Source of the DNA: Lepraria neglecta
Taxonomy: Eukaryota > Ascomycota > Lecanoromycetes > Lecanorales > Stereocaulaceae
Length of the DNA stretch: 64,000 nucleotides
NCBI GenBank assembly: GCA_033220425.1
Contig: CM065646.1
Coordinates: forward strand, 4,161,501 to 4,225,500
Direction: 5' to 3'
Positions 25,393 through 35,324 of the stretch are shown in pieces. The position numbers and the translations under genes are program-made. Each line of letters begins with the position of its first letter. Positions within the stretch are counted from its first letter, which is position 1. The notes beneath the pieces were generated by a model. The model saw only the letters and a list, made by a program, of their open reading frames with translations, had not been told where the DNA came from and made no database searches.

Positions 25393-25895
25393 TGTACACC
25401 AATAACACCGCCGATTATTTCCCCTACAAGGCCTTCATGGACAAAGTATGGGACGACGACGCATTGACATTTAAGCGAAACTACACCGATCTGGAGATCC
25501 TCCTCGTCGCCATGAGGTTCTCTTTCCTCAACCCCAACAACAACAACAAACCAGCAACACCTCATGATATTGCGGAAGCCCTGAAACGTCGCGACCCTCA
25601 ACGTACTCGGGTCTTCGCCAGCGCGACAGGTGCATACATTGAAGATATATACCGAATGCTGCAATTGTTCAAGCATGATTCCAAAAACCCCTTCATGAAA
25701 TGGGAGCTCAAGCTTGAGATCCATGAACATCGCTTGTCTAGAGGCTTGCCTGATGAGTTTGACAGCGAGTTTGCAGGGATTGCGCTTGAATTGAGGAAGG
25801 ACTTCCTGGTCGATGGGTTGTTGAAGGCCTTGGAGAGGAGGAGTGCCTCTGAGCTAGGTGGAGCGGGTTCCAAACCCGCAGAGAAGCAATATTAG
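25393..25895 (+). CDS. Hypothetical protein of a locally duplicated family
   Basis: From the ATG at 25393 an open frame of 167 codons (166 aa) reads MYTNNTADYFPYKAFMDKVW, TDLEILLVAMRFSFLNPNNN, ending in an acidic, helix-rich tail (ALERRSASELGGAGSKPAEK). The frame is open upstream to an ATG at 25146, which would give 249 aa. The 25146-25392 part reads more like a leader, with a TATAA at about 25123 close before it. No signal peptide, membrane segment or known domain. It could be a lineage-specific gene; expression evidence is lacking. Confidence 0.5.
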
Positions 25896-27005
25896 AGCCC
25901 TTGTGAGGCAAGACTGGCCTTTCAACCAGACCCAGTCACCCTTTACCCTTTGAGATGTGGAAACATGATGCAAGCTGATTGCTGAGTTAATTCCAATGTC
26001 ATGCGTGTTTGCCCAGAGTATTTCTATTAGCAAACAAATGCAGCTTCTTTGCCATGACCAAGTACAAGAATCTCATACATTCCAGCCCGTTCAGCAAATG
26101 AGTTGGTGGAGCGTATATCACAATGTAACATGATATAGGTAAACATCCATGATTTTGACTCAGTACTATACAGGGGAGTATATCTCGAGCCATCTCTACG
26201 AAGCTTTTCGCTCATGATAAGCAGGGCAAGAAGCTGATCCTGGCCAAGTATGCAGAGGAGGCCGCGCAGAAGAAACACCCATTGAGGTCACGAGAGGTTT
26301 TGAGATACTTGTAGCTATGAGCTGGGGTCATTGGGTCTTTATCGCAGATACGAAACCGCAAAGTGTTGCGACCGTTCGCATAAATTTATATTAGTCTTCA
26401 GAAAGTGTGCCTCCGTCAAAGAATAGCAATAATTTCTACACGGCATAGCTTGTTTAATGCCCACCACTACTGCTCTCTACATTCTCAAGCCGGTCCCTCT
26501 GATAAAAGACTCCCCCTTCCTCATTTCCCCCACCTTTTGCAAAACCTCCTCGAATGTAATCTTGAACAAAGGCAGCTCGTCGGTCCTATCCAGATGTCTC
26601 GTTCCTCGCTTCTCCGCTACCTGGCGTTGAATACCCCATTTCGTGCACGGAATTAGCTCGTGGTCCTGAATACCTTTCAACTACTTGAAAATACGGATTA
26701 CTAATGTGGCAGGTGCAAAGGCTTTGGTATCTTGATATTTGAGGATCGCCCAAAGCTAGGAAGTAAGAAGTGTAAAAAGTTGGATTTAGTCCATCTTTGC
26801 ATACTATCTACCGCCCATTTTCACTTTCTGTCGTCTCTGAAATCAAGCCAAAATCAAAACAATCTATGGACTTTAATGAAAGACAATTGCAAGCCATTTA
26901 CCGCCAATTATTCCAGAAATCATGTCACTCTATCACATCGCATGCAAAAATCAAACACATCATCCGTCCAGCTTAACTCCAGCGCTAGGAAACGCCTCAG
27001 CTCCC
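25896..27005. other. No gene recognised
   Basis: A 67-aa minus-strand frame at 26477-26680 (HLDRTDELPLFKITFEEVLQ) reads like coding sequence but is unrecognised. Otherwise nothing supported. Confidence 0.35.
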
Positions 27006-27530
27006 TCAGCTATTGGTATGGCCATTGTTATAGCCATTGCTTTGGCCATTGGCGCTGCCGCCACCTCCGTTGGTGTCTCTCGGCTGCCTCAACTTGACCC
27101 ACGTGTCATTTGGTCCTCCAAGATGAACATTAGTTAAAAGCTTGCCGTTTGCAGCGACATCAAACTTAACGCGGTCATCCTTTTTAGCTCCCAGCCCATT
27201 AGCTCTCAGAGCGTCCCGATCACCCAGATAATCCATTTAATCTCCTTCCCAATTGTTGTCTGGCGTAATGTATATCTCCGGCTCGTCGCCGTCGGTTAAC
27301 ATCCGTGTAATTTTGCCATAACTGCCCATTTCCACTTTCGATGGGTAGATTGGTCGGCTGTGGCTTTGCGTTGGAGGATGGATTTGGTGGAGGGCAGTGG
27401 ACGGAGAGGTGAGCTTTCGATAGATGTTCTGAGCGAGGAGGTGGGCTTTGGGTGATTGCTGCAGATCGGAAGGTAAAGGTATGTGGGATTTTGCTTTGGA
27501 GAGTCTGTTGTGCTGGATGATGAGGTCCAT
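27006..27530 (-). pseudogene. Cold-shock-like small protein gene with in-frame TAA
   Basis: A single minus-strand frame runs from MDLIIQHNRLSK through GSYGKITRML and EIYITPDNNWEGD, meets TAA at 27239-27237, and continues in the same frame as MDYLGDRDALRANGLGAKKD, DRVKFDVAANGKLLTNVHLG and a Gly/Asn-rich tail, ending at 27006. The pattern GKI...YITPDN...D-R-x-AL..NGL...DRVKFDV..NGK..TNV is weakly like a cold-shock/OB-fold nucleic-acid-binding domain. The stop cuts that domain, so either this is a recent pseudogene or the downstream half starts at the ATG right after the TAA. The cold-shock assignment is inference from pattern alone. Confidence 0.45.
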
Positions 27531-27565
27531 GTTGGTAGGAGACTCTAACTTTTATATCCATGGAG

Positions 27566-28150
27566 CAGCCAGGGGCGAGGAAAGGTCACGACGAGGATGG
27601 AGCACAATTGGCAGCTTCAAGTAATCTATTCTCGTGTCCGTTTCGAAGTCGTCATCTTCTTTATTGTAGATCGAGGCAGACTTGCTAGTCCAGTAGCTCC
27701 TGCCATATTCACGATCGAGCAGACAGAGGCGAAGAGAAGGCTGTTCAAAGGATGGTGCATGATCGACAGCCTTGTTCCATATATTCTGAGGTGCATGATT
27801 GTGTGGTTCTCATCTTTGGTAGTATGAAGGGCAAATTTGCTTGCTCATTGGTCGTCTTTTCATAGTTGTGATCAGGCAGCCAGCGACGAGGCAAAGATAT
27901 TCCGAAAGAGTAGCATTTTTGGCAGCTTTGTGTCTCGTATTTATATGTGAGCAAACGAGTTGACCTCATTTATGGTTCAGCCAGGGACGTATCTCAACGG
28001 TCGTTAGTTCTTGCCATAGTTGTAACCAGGCAGCCAAACGCCAGAGAAAGCTCTTCTGAGAGTAGAGTATCCACAGCAGCTGATGCGCTATTTCTTTTTT
28101 TTTTTTGTGCGTAAGGAATTTGCCATCCTTGTTGGCATAGATGGAGGCGA
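27566..28150. repeat. Three diverged direct repeats
   Basis: Similar stretches begin GCAGCCAG...CGAGG near 27566, CATAGTTGTGATCAGGCAGC near 27858 and CATAGTTGTAACCAGGCAGC near 28014. The first and third also share the following CATC..TT.TTG..TAGAT.GAGGC. On the minus strand they read as related peptides (ASIYNKEDDDF / ASIYANKDGKF), so they are probably remnants of a duplicated gene of unknown family. Confidence 0.5.
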
Positions 28151-28160
28151 AATTACTCAA

Positions 28161-29372
28161 TAAGTGGTTGTACCGACAACAGGACCATAGTTCGACGTCC
28201 GAGCCTTGCCTGCTACCTCGCAGTCTTCCTTTTGATCAAATGATATCTAAGTCAGTCTACTGATACGGGTACAAATCTTCTGAAACACCCCTCGCCACCA
28301 AGTCTCCCCAGCTTACGGCCGAGTACCATTTTCAGCGTTGCTAGAAATTATTTTCAGTGCCTTTTATTAGGATTGTGAGTGACGGTCCGCAGATCTCGGG
28401 GCCCATAGAAGACATGTTCGCCGCGAATTCTGTCATTGCTGAGCAATGCTCTGTTATTTCTGGAATTTATGAAACTGGAAATTCCACTTCCGAACGTCGA
28501 TTGGGTGTGAAAAAAGCCATTGTTTTGCGCCCTTTGTCACGATACTAAGCAATCTCTCGCTGTTCTCGGAGCTGATGGGAGTCGTGTTCTCCACTTTTCG
28601 CCGCTAGTCTGAGCAATCTCGATGCCACTCGACATGCTCGAACGGCTGAACAGAAGAGACAACGAAATGTCTCAAAGCATTCTTCTTGCCATGAGACCAA
28701 TCTTAGAGTCGTGCCTAAGGGGACAGAAGAATGCCTTGGCCACAGACTCGGTCTTAACGAGCGTCTCAGGCAGAGAGGTCATGAGACACCAAGCCGGTTC
28801 GAAGCAGACTTCGTACCGGAAGACTTGTCTTGAGAGCAATGAGTCGACGGATCAACAGTTAGCAACCTAAGAACAGGACACCTGTCAATTCAGTAGCACT
28901 CCTACATCTGTGTCGGATCGAGGAGGATTTTAGGCCGATGCTAGCAAACGCTGATGTGATTGAGTCTCTCCACGGTTCTTGCTGCTCCTCTGGCGCCCTC
29001 ATGCAGGTTCTCCGCGGTTAATTTTGCCAGTTAGCTTGTCTTGACGCCAAACTTCCTCTTCGCAGCCTCAACTTACACATAGTTCCTCTCGAGCGTAGCC
29101 ACCTAGCGAGTTCTATATCGACAAAACTTACTCTGGTGTTAGGTTCTCAGTTTGAATGAGCATCACAACAAATGATAGAAGCGGACGGTAAAGATAATTG
29201 AGCATGGGGTTCAGAAGATGGTGGCTTTCCGAAATAGTGGCGATAGGGCCGCGTGTAATTGTAGCCTGGTTCAGGCCGCTGTTTGCTGGCAAATATTGGA
29301 TTGTTGTGCTCTCCCCTAGCTTCATTTTATTTCTCTCCGCAGCTCTATAGTCAATCACTGTCCTTCACTACC
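28161..29372. other. No gene recognised
   Basis: Small open frames at 28357-28548 (+), 28622-28870 (+) and 29128-29358 (-) have no recognisable motifs. None is supported as a gene. Confidence 0.4.
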
Positions 29373-29887
29373 TCATGAGCTACCATAGCTACCATGCCCA
29401 CTCATCTGTCCCGCAGGTCTAATAGTCTCATTGCCCTGCCTCACATTGCTCTCCACATCATCATTGCCTGGGTTGGCCTCCTCATACATAGCCTGCTTGG
29501 TCTCAGGTCCACCTGGTCCTTCGAAGTCTCGAGCTTTGGTAGGCCTTGTTGCAGTCAGCATTGCATAACCTGAGGCTAGCATAATGACTTACTGCCCAGA
29601 GCTGGTGATGTCTCCGCCCTCTTCGACTGGGATCTCACGGTTGTCACCAGCTCCTGATGCTGCCGAGCCCACCTGGACGGTGCTACCTGGAAACTTGGTA
29701 GTGGCGCTCGCGTCGACGCCGGATTCGGTGGCTGTTTTGATTGTTAGAGAGACGCAGACTCTGAATTGGATATTGGCATACCAGAATCGCTCGAGCTGTA
29801 GCCGTGTTTGGCCTGATGGCTGTTGAGGTCACGCTCTGCTTGCTGAGCGAGGACTATAGGGTCCTGTCCTTCATATTCTTGAGACAT
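29373..29887 (-). CDS. Small conserved disordered protein
   Basis: Three exons, 29887-29782, 29731-29593 and 29544-29373, give 138 aa. Introns are 50 and 48 bp with GTATGC/GTAAGT donors and CAG/AAG acceptors. The protein starts MSQEYEGQDPIVLAQQAERD and contains TESGVDASATTKFPGS, GSGAGDNREIPVEEGGD-like and GPGGPETKQAMYEEANPGND, ending in a Gly/Ser tail. The splicing pattern and composition resemble a small, hydrophilic, LEA-like protein conserved in filamentous ascomycetes. I recall such a family but no established function. No signal peptide or membrane segment. Confidence 0.75.
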
Positions 29888-30802
29888 GTTTGTATTGTGT
29901 TAGATGATGGTTCCTTGGGGGTTTTGGGTGCTTTCTAGCTGTGATTGAATGAAGACAAGCCATGTTGCACACAATTGGTGGTGAAACCGAAAATGAGCAT
30001 GATGTCAGAGTACTAGCGCTCAGCCCTACGAGCATCGGCTTTGAAAATGTCGCATGTTGAATCCGCATCTTTCCAGGCACAGATATAGTCTCTTTTCAAC
30101 GAAGCTTGGGCAGAATTCAAGACCTCAGGGCACGTACTACTCTGCAGATATTACTCCCCAGATTGATTATAACTGTTAGGAACTTGAGAAGTTGCCCTGG
30201 TCATCCGCGCAAAGGAAATCGTTGCCGGCAGCATGCATGTGTCGAGTGCAGTGGGTGTAGTCCACTATCGTCCCAATCTAAAGACGCTCCATGAAGGCAG
30301 GTATAACCTAGAATACGACCATGCATACTGGATTATGAAAACATTGTTTCCATATGCATTATCAACGTCGCGCTATCCAATAAAGGAAGGTGGTTGCTTA
30401 AGACGGACCTATCATTTTCAGGGGCCTGAGAGAGTTGCCAAATTTGACATTTTCCTTCCTCTAGGATACTGGACCAACTCGTTCTCAGGGTTGAAAATTA
30501 ACCCTGTCCCCCGTTCTCCTTGCTAAGAGGATACTAAGCCCCCTTGCATGGAGGGATTCTTCACGCTTGTTTTGATCACTTTCTCCTTGGAGCCTAAGGC
30601 AGCTAGGTATTCCGAGCTTCTTTCTCTCACCGCGCTTTAATGCTCGCAATATGTATGCTCTAAAGGAATGAAACTTTAGGCTGCCGAGGTACCCAGGGGC
30701 AAGGAGATATAAGGTCTCCAATCTTCCCACATTGTTGCTTGAGCTTTGAATTCTTAAATCAAGCTGGCACGTCCATTTAGTTTTCATTTAAATTTTCGGA
30801 AG
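29888..30802. other. Intergenic; probable sedolisin promoter
   Basis: Divergent spacer between the small protein gene (-) and the sedolisin gene (+). No gene or clear element recognised. Confidence 0.5.
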
Positions 30803-32795
30803 ATGCTGTCTTCCAATCTAATTCCGGGGTTGCTTCTAGCTATTGCAGCAATTGCTGGGGTGCAAGCGGCTCCAGCACCAGCATCTGAGCTTACCGTACT
30901 AGAAAAACTACGCGCAATTCCACATGGTTGGCACCAGGGCCGTGCTCCTTCGGCGTCCCAGCGCCTTCGTTTCCGCATTGCTGTCAGGCAAGAGAACGCG
31001 TATGACTTCGAACAGCATGTTCTTGCTATAAGCGACCCTGACCACCCAAAGTATGGCCAACACATGAAGAGTAGCGAGCTCAAGGAGATGCTACGCCCCA
31101 GTGATCAAGCGTCCAGCGCGATACTGAACTGGCTTGACTCCCAGGGAGTACCGGCCGAGGACATTGAAAACAATAGTGACTGGATTAACTTCTTCGTTCC
31201 GGCGACCGAAGCAGAGCGCATTATGGACACCAAATTCTATTACTATTCGAATTCAATTACCAACATTGAGCGGATCCGTACCCTTCAATACTCGATACCG
31301 CAACACCTGCACCAGTACATTCAGATGATTCAGCCAACCACACGCTTTGGACAGATGCAGCCTCAGCGTTCAACCATCTATGAGCATTTCGACATCGGAC
31401 CATCGAGACAGTCACTTCATCAGTATCCCGGAGAGAGTCTCAATGCGACTTTCTGCAATACGACAATTACCCCTCAATGTCTCCGAGACCTCTATCACGT
31501 TGGAAATTTCCGAGGTAGCACTCATAATGGAGGAAGGATGGGTATCTGCGGCTACCTCAAAGAGTACGCCAAATTTGCCGACTTCGAAGCCTTCACCAAA
31601 GAGTATGCACCGTATGCCGCTAACGAGAACTTCACCTATGTCTTGATCAACGGCGGACTAGCGACTCAGGACGATACTGTAGACGACGACGTTGAAGCCA
31701 ATCTAGACGTTCAGTACGCGTATCCACTGTCTTACCCAACGCCAGGCTACTACTATAGCACTGGAGGCCTTGGCGAGCTTGTTCCGGACTTGGACCAGCC
31801 GAATCTGGCTGATGACCAGAATGAGCCCTATCTGGATTTTCTTCATTATATTCTGAGCCTGCCAGATAACGAGCTGCCAACGACTCTGACGACTTCGTAC
31901 GGTGAAGATGAGCAGAGCGTGCCCGAGGCATACACAAACCAGACATGTAGCTTGTTCGCCCAATTGGGTGCTCGAGGGGTATCGGTCCTGTTCTCTAGTG
32001 GGGATACTGGACCTGGATCAGCTTGTCAGACCAATGATGGGAATAAAACCACACGATTTCTTCCTATCTTTCCGGCTGCATGCCCATTCGTAACGTCAGT
32101 CGGTGGGACTTACCACGTTGAACCTGAGCGGGCTGTGGGATTTTCCTCCGGTGGTTTCTCTGATCGCTTCCCAAGACCTTCATATCAAGATGCAGCTGTG
32201 AAAGAATTTCTGGGTATTCTTGGGGATACCTGGAAGGGTCTTTATAATCCGAATGGTCGAGGGTTTCCGGATGTGTCCGCCCAGGCGTATAACTTTACGG
32301 TTATCGACCACGGCGCTGAGATTCGCGTAGGAGGAACCAGGTAAGAGACCCGCCTTCCTTTGCATTTTAACCTTTGGAGTTTGAATCTGCAGTGGTCTTG
32401 TCCGGTGGAGTTTTGCTGCTCTTCCGCCTGCTGCCCTTGGAATTAGCATATGCAACAAATTGCCTTGTAGAGTCTTGCCCGCTGACGACCTACCTAGCGC
32501 CGCCTCTCCTACATTCGCCGGAATCGTCTCTCTTCTCAACAGTGCTCGTCTTTCTGAAGGCCGCAAGCCTCTTGGCTTCCTGAATCCATTCATCTACAAA
32601 TACGGCTACAAAGGGCTGACAGACATCGTAAACGGTAAATCAAAAGGATGTACCGGTACTGACATCTATTCGGGGCTACCAGCCCCTTTCGTGCCGAACG
32701 CAGGCTGGTCTGCTGTGAGGGGCTGGGATCCGGTGACGGGGTATGGGACACCGAATTTTCCTGTTTTATTGGCTCTGTCCCAGGCTCAACGGTAA
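30803..32795 (+). CDS. Secreted sedolisin / tripeptidyl-peptidase (S53)
   Basis: Two exons, 30803-32340 and 32498-32795, give 611 aa. A signal peptide (IPGLLLAIAAIAGVQAAPAP) is followed by a pro-kumamolisin prosegment (about residues 30-200) with HPKYGQHM and NWLDSQGVP. The mature domain carries the catalytic pair Glu298 and Asp302 in VEANLD. The acidic oxyanion region is SSGDTGPGS, and the nucleophile is Ser513 in GGTSAASPTFAG, created exactly at the splice junction (AG|C). The C-terminal Ca2+-binding end is DIVNG...GWDPVTGYGTPN. These enzymes remove tripeptides at acid pH outside the cell. The intron is 157 bp, longer than most here, with a CTGAC branch motif before CTAG. The residues needed for activity are present. 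Confidence 0.93.
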
Positions 32796-33152
32796 GGGAT
32801 AAAGGGAAATGTAGGTAGAAATGGAATGGCTTTAGACAGACTTCCATAGATTAAGACATTGTGCATTTGCTCTCCTATGAATTCACCCTCTTCCCTTCTC
32901 CTCAACCACTTTGTGAAGCCCCTCAACGGTGATTGGCCCAAGTATCGTAGCAGGCACAGTGCAGAAAATAAGTTGGCCAAAAGATGTAGGAGAGCACCCT
33001 AATCTCGTACGGAGCTAGCGGAGAAAAGACTGACGTCAGTGATTGAATTGGATTGAAAGCCTTGGCACCAAAATTCTACCAAAAAAGCACCTTCAGGATG
33101 TCTATAATCATTAATATATAATAAAATAGCTATCTCCCCATCATTCCAGCAC
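32796..33152. other. Intergenic, no gene seen
   Basis: 3' region of the sedolisin gene and 5' flank of the tRNA gene. AT-rich just before the tRNA. Confidence 0.6.
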
Positions 33153-33170
33153 GTCTTCGTGGCGCAATTG

Positions 33171-33227
33171 GTAAGATAGCCCACGCTGGAATATTTCCGC
33201 AAACACCGCCCGCTGACTAGTTGTTAG
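33171..33227 (+). other. Intron 1 in tRNA-Asn (D loop, 18/19)
   Basis: 57 bp. Begins GTAAGA, has CTGAC at 33213-33217 ten nt before the end, and ends TTAG. This is the same layout as the spliceosomal introns of the surrounding protein genes. It splits the two invariant G residues of the D loop. Confidence 0.75.
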
Positions 33228-33236
33228 GTTAGCGCG

Positions 33237-33290
33237 GTATGCTACCCCCGTTACTCAAAGGACAGGGCTCATAAACTGACTCATTTATAG
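33237..33290 (+). other. Intron 2 in tRNA-Asn (26/27)
   Basis: 54 bp. Begins GTATGC, has CTGAC at 33276-33280, and ends TATAG. Placed between position 26 and the anticodon stem. Confidence 0.75.
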
Positions 33291-33309
33291 TCCGACTGTT
33301 AATCGGGAG

Positions 33310-33365
33310 GTATGTTTCAAAAACAACTATTATTATAATCATTGCGAAACTAATAGAATGAATAG
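33310..33365 (+). other. Intron 3 in tRNA-Asn (variable loop, 45/46)
   Basis: 56 bp. Begins GTATGT (the optimal fungal donor), has CTAAT at 33350-33354, and ends AATAG. Very AT-rich. Confidence 0.75.
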
Positions 33366-33396
33366 GTTGACAGTTCAATCCTGTCCGAGGACGATA

Positions 33397-33402
33397 TTTT
33401 TT
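33397..33402 (+). terminator. Pol III-type T6 terminator
   Basis: Six T residues start four nt after the tRNA discriminator base, followed by further T-rich runs to about 33436. This is the usual Pol III stop signal. Confidence 0.7.
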
Positions 33403-33660
33403 CTACTGGTTTTTTTGCTCTTTTTATTGTTTTTTGAACGGTATGGATGTGCGGGCTGTGTGGGGCTTGAAAGAGCCCTAACCCTACCTACGGACTCTGG
33501 ACTTCTGGGCGCAGTCAGAGTGCACACTTCAGTCGAAGAAAGGGCCAAGAAAAGTTTGCTTTGATGACTTAGAGTTTATTTAGACTATCTATCTATGTAC
33601 ATGTCCTCTCGAGCTCAATGCACGTCTGCTGCTTCTGCGACATCCGAGCTTCCTGACCCC

Positions 33661-35324
33661 TCACCTTGCCATCGTGTAATTCGACGTCCCACTCCCATCC
33701 GTGCAGGCAGTATCAGTAGTAAAACACCCCATCTCCGTCACACTATCAATCCTTCCTAGCATGAATTCTAGAAGCCTGTAGGAAGCCGACGGAGCATACT
33801 GAGGAATCATATGCCCACTCAAGCTGACTTCCACAAAGGTCAAACCTCGCTCCGTATGCGCTGTACCGAACACTCCCGCGCCAGCCAATGTGCTCGGATC
33901 CTCCTGTGTATGATAGGGCACGAAGAACTCGTCTGACGGCTTCGATGTAAAGCCTTGGGCGCCGTTCCATGTCATGTTCTGAATCATCAGGAGAGTTCCG
34001 TTGGCGATGAGAATATAGTCGAGCGCGCCATGTCCGATAATCGTCTTGTTCAAGCGTTCAATCACACCAGGTAGGACGGAAAGACCACTCGGCGGCGAAG
34101 TATCAGTACCTCCCACGAAGACATTGTTGTTCGTACATTCCATCCACATCTCCATCGGCGCGTTGATAGCTTTCTGCACATCGCTTCGATTGAAGTATAC
34201 CGACGCCCCAGCAGGTGTATAGTCGAAGGAGCCAGGAAAGCCTAGAACATCCCAGAGAAGAGGACATGTAGTTGCGATCTGATAGATGTCGAAGCAAGGA
34301 TTTATGAGGGACTCGGCAGCGAAGATGGCGTCCCATACGTCGCACTCGCCGGTTGTATCATTTGACTTTGGAGGATTGGGGAGAGGACCGGCGGGTGGGT
34401 AAACAAGGTAGTCGTTGAGGAAGGCTGTATAGCCACAGGTGTCGGCTTGATTGTGCAGGTAGTTCATGAAGGATGCGTTCAGGGAGAAGAGTGGTGCCCA
34501 GTAGTCTACGTAGGCGACGGCCGGGACTGAGGTGTGTTAGCAATGATACAGCTAGGAAATGGAGCGATCATACTCTGCATCTGAACAGCCTCTGTGCTGG
34601 TGCTTGGGTCATAGATCATGATTGCCTCGGCGTTGTAGTAAGTGGTATCGTTGGTGTTCAACATCGCATCGGCGATGTATGGCACGTAGTATCCTGCATA
34701 GCTCTCGCCCGTGATGTAGACCTTCCGATTATGTAAACCAAAGGTATCCACGAAGTTCTTGAAGAAGCCCAGGAACTGCGCAGCAACATCGGTCTCATCT
34801 GTAGCAGTCACGTTTCCTTGGGAGAAACCTGTCCCAACCGGCTGTTCCACCCAGACCATGTTCGTGAGATTTACCCAGGTCCAAGGATTCTTCACAGGCA
34901 GGAATGTGCCGTACTGCCATAGGAACGGTCCATTTTCTTGCAGTAGTCCTTCGAGAGAACTGCATCCGGGGCCACCATTCAACCAAATCGTGATCTCATC
35001 GTCGGCAGCTGGGTTCGTAGAAGGGAAGTACCAGAAGTAGAGCTCTCTGGTCTCGTTTGCGTTGGAGGAGATAGGTAGGAGCCCGGCATATGACTCGCCA
35101 ATATCGAAAGAGACATCTGGTATAGCAGTCCCATCGACGGCAAATTTTGAGGCATTGACGCTGGCTTGTCGTTTGTTCATTTGAGGGTAGTAATGATCCT
35201 CTGAGTGAGGCCTCGGTGCATTCCGTGGTGGAAGCACAGGCAAGGTTTTTCCAACATGCTGAGCGCTTCTGGCTGCAACAGCGCAGGCGGAGGCCAGAAC
35301 ACTGAGGTACGTAAGACCACGCAT
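33661..35324 (-). CDS. Secreted serine carboxypeptidase (S10)
   Basis: Two exons, 35324-34574 and 34526-33661, with a 47-bp intron, give 538 aa. The ATG at 35324 begins a signal peptide ([20 protein letters not shown]). A propeptide with a KR site (residues 51-52) follows. Conserved blocks: [41 protein letters not shown] and [13 protein letters not shown], with nucleophile Ser208. The catalytic Asp lies in [12 protein letters not shown] and His in [12 protein letters not shown]. Many N-glycosylation sequons support secretion. The enzyme removes C-terminal residues from peptides, usually in acid, vacuolar or extracellular settings. It is convergent with the sedolisin across the tRNA; shared regulation is possible but not shown. 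Confidence 0.93.

Larger units (their letters stand above)
33153..33393 (+). tRNA. tRNA-Asn(GUU) interrupted by three GT-AG introns
   Basis: Removing 33171-33227, 33237-33290 and 33310-33365 leaves a 74-nt cloverleaf. Acceptor GTCTTCG pairs with CGAGGAC (one G-U). U8 and G9 follow. D arm GCGC/GCGC has loop AATTGGTTA (G18G19 present). Position 26 is G. Anticodon arm TCCGA/TCGGG has loop CTGTTAA, anticodon GTT, with T33 and A37. Variable AGGTT. T arm GACAG/CTGTC has loop TTCAATC. Discriminator is G. All invariant positions are met, and G73 fits eukaryotic tRNA-Asn. The exons are 33153-33170, 33228-33236, 33291-33309 and 33366-33393. The introns fall after nucleotides 18, 26 and 45, not at 37/38. 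Internal promoter parts remain: an A-box-like TGGCGCAATTGG reading into intron 1, and a B-box-like GTTCAATCC. A T6 tract lies just downstream. The cloverleaf is seen directly; splicing is inferred. Confidence 0.85.

Noticed and set aside
33153-33393. tRNA-Asn locus as a plain pseudogene
   Set aside because: The joined sequence keeps all stems and invariant bases, and each insertion has donor, branch and acceptor motifs. Random decay would not give this.
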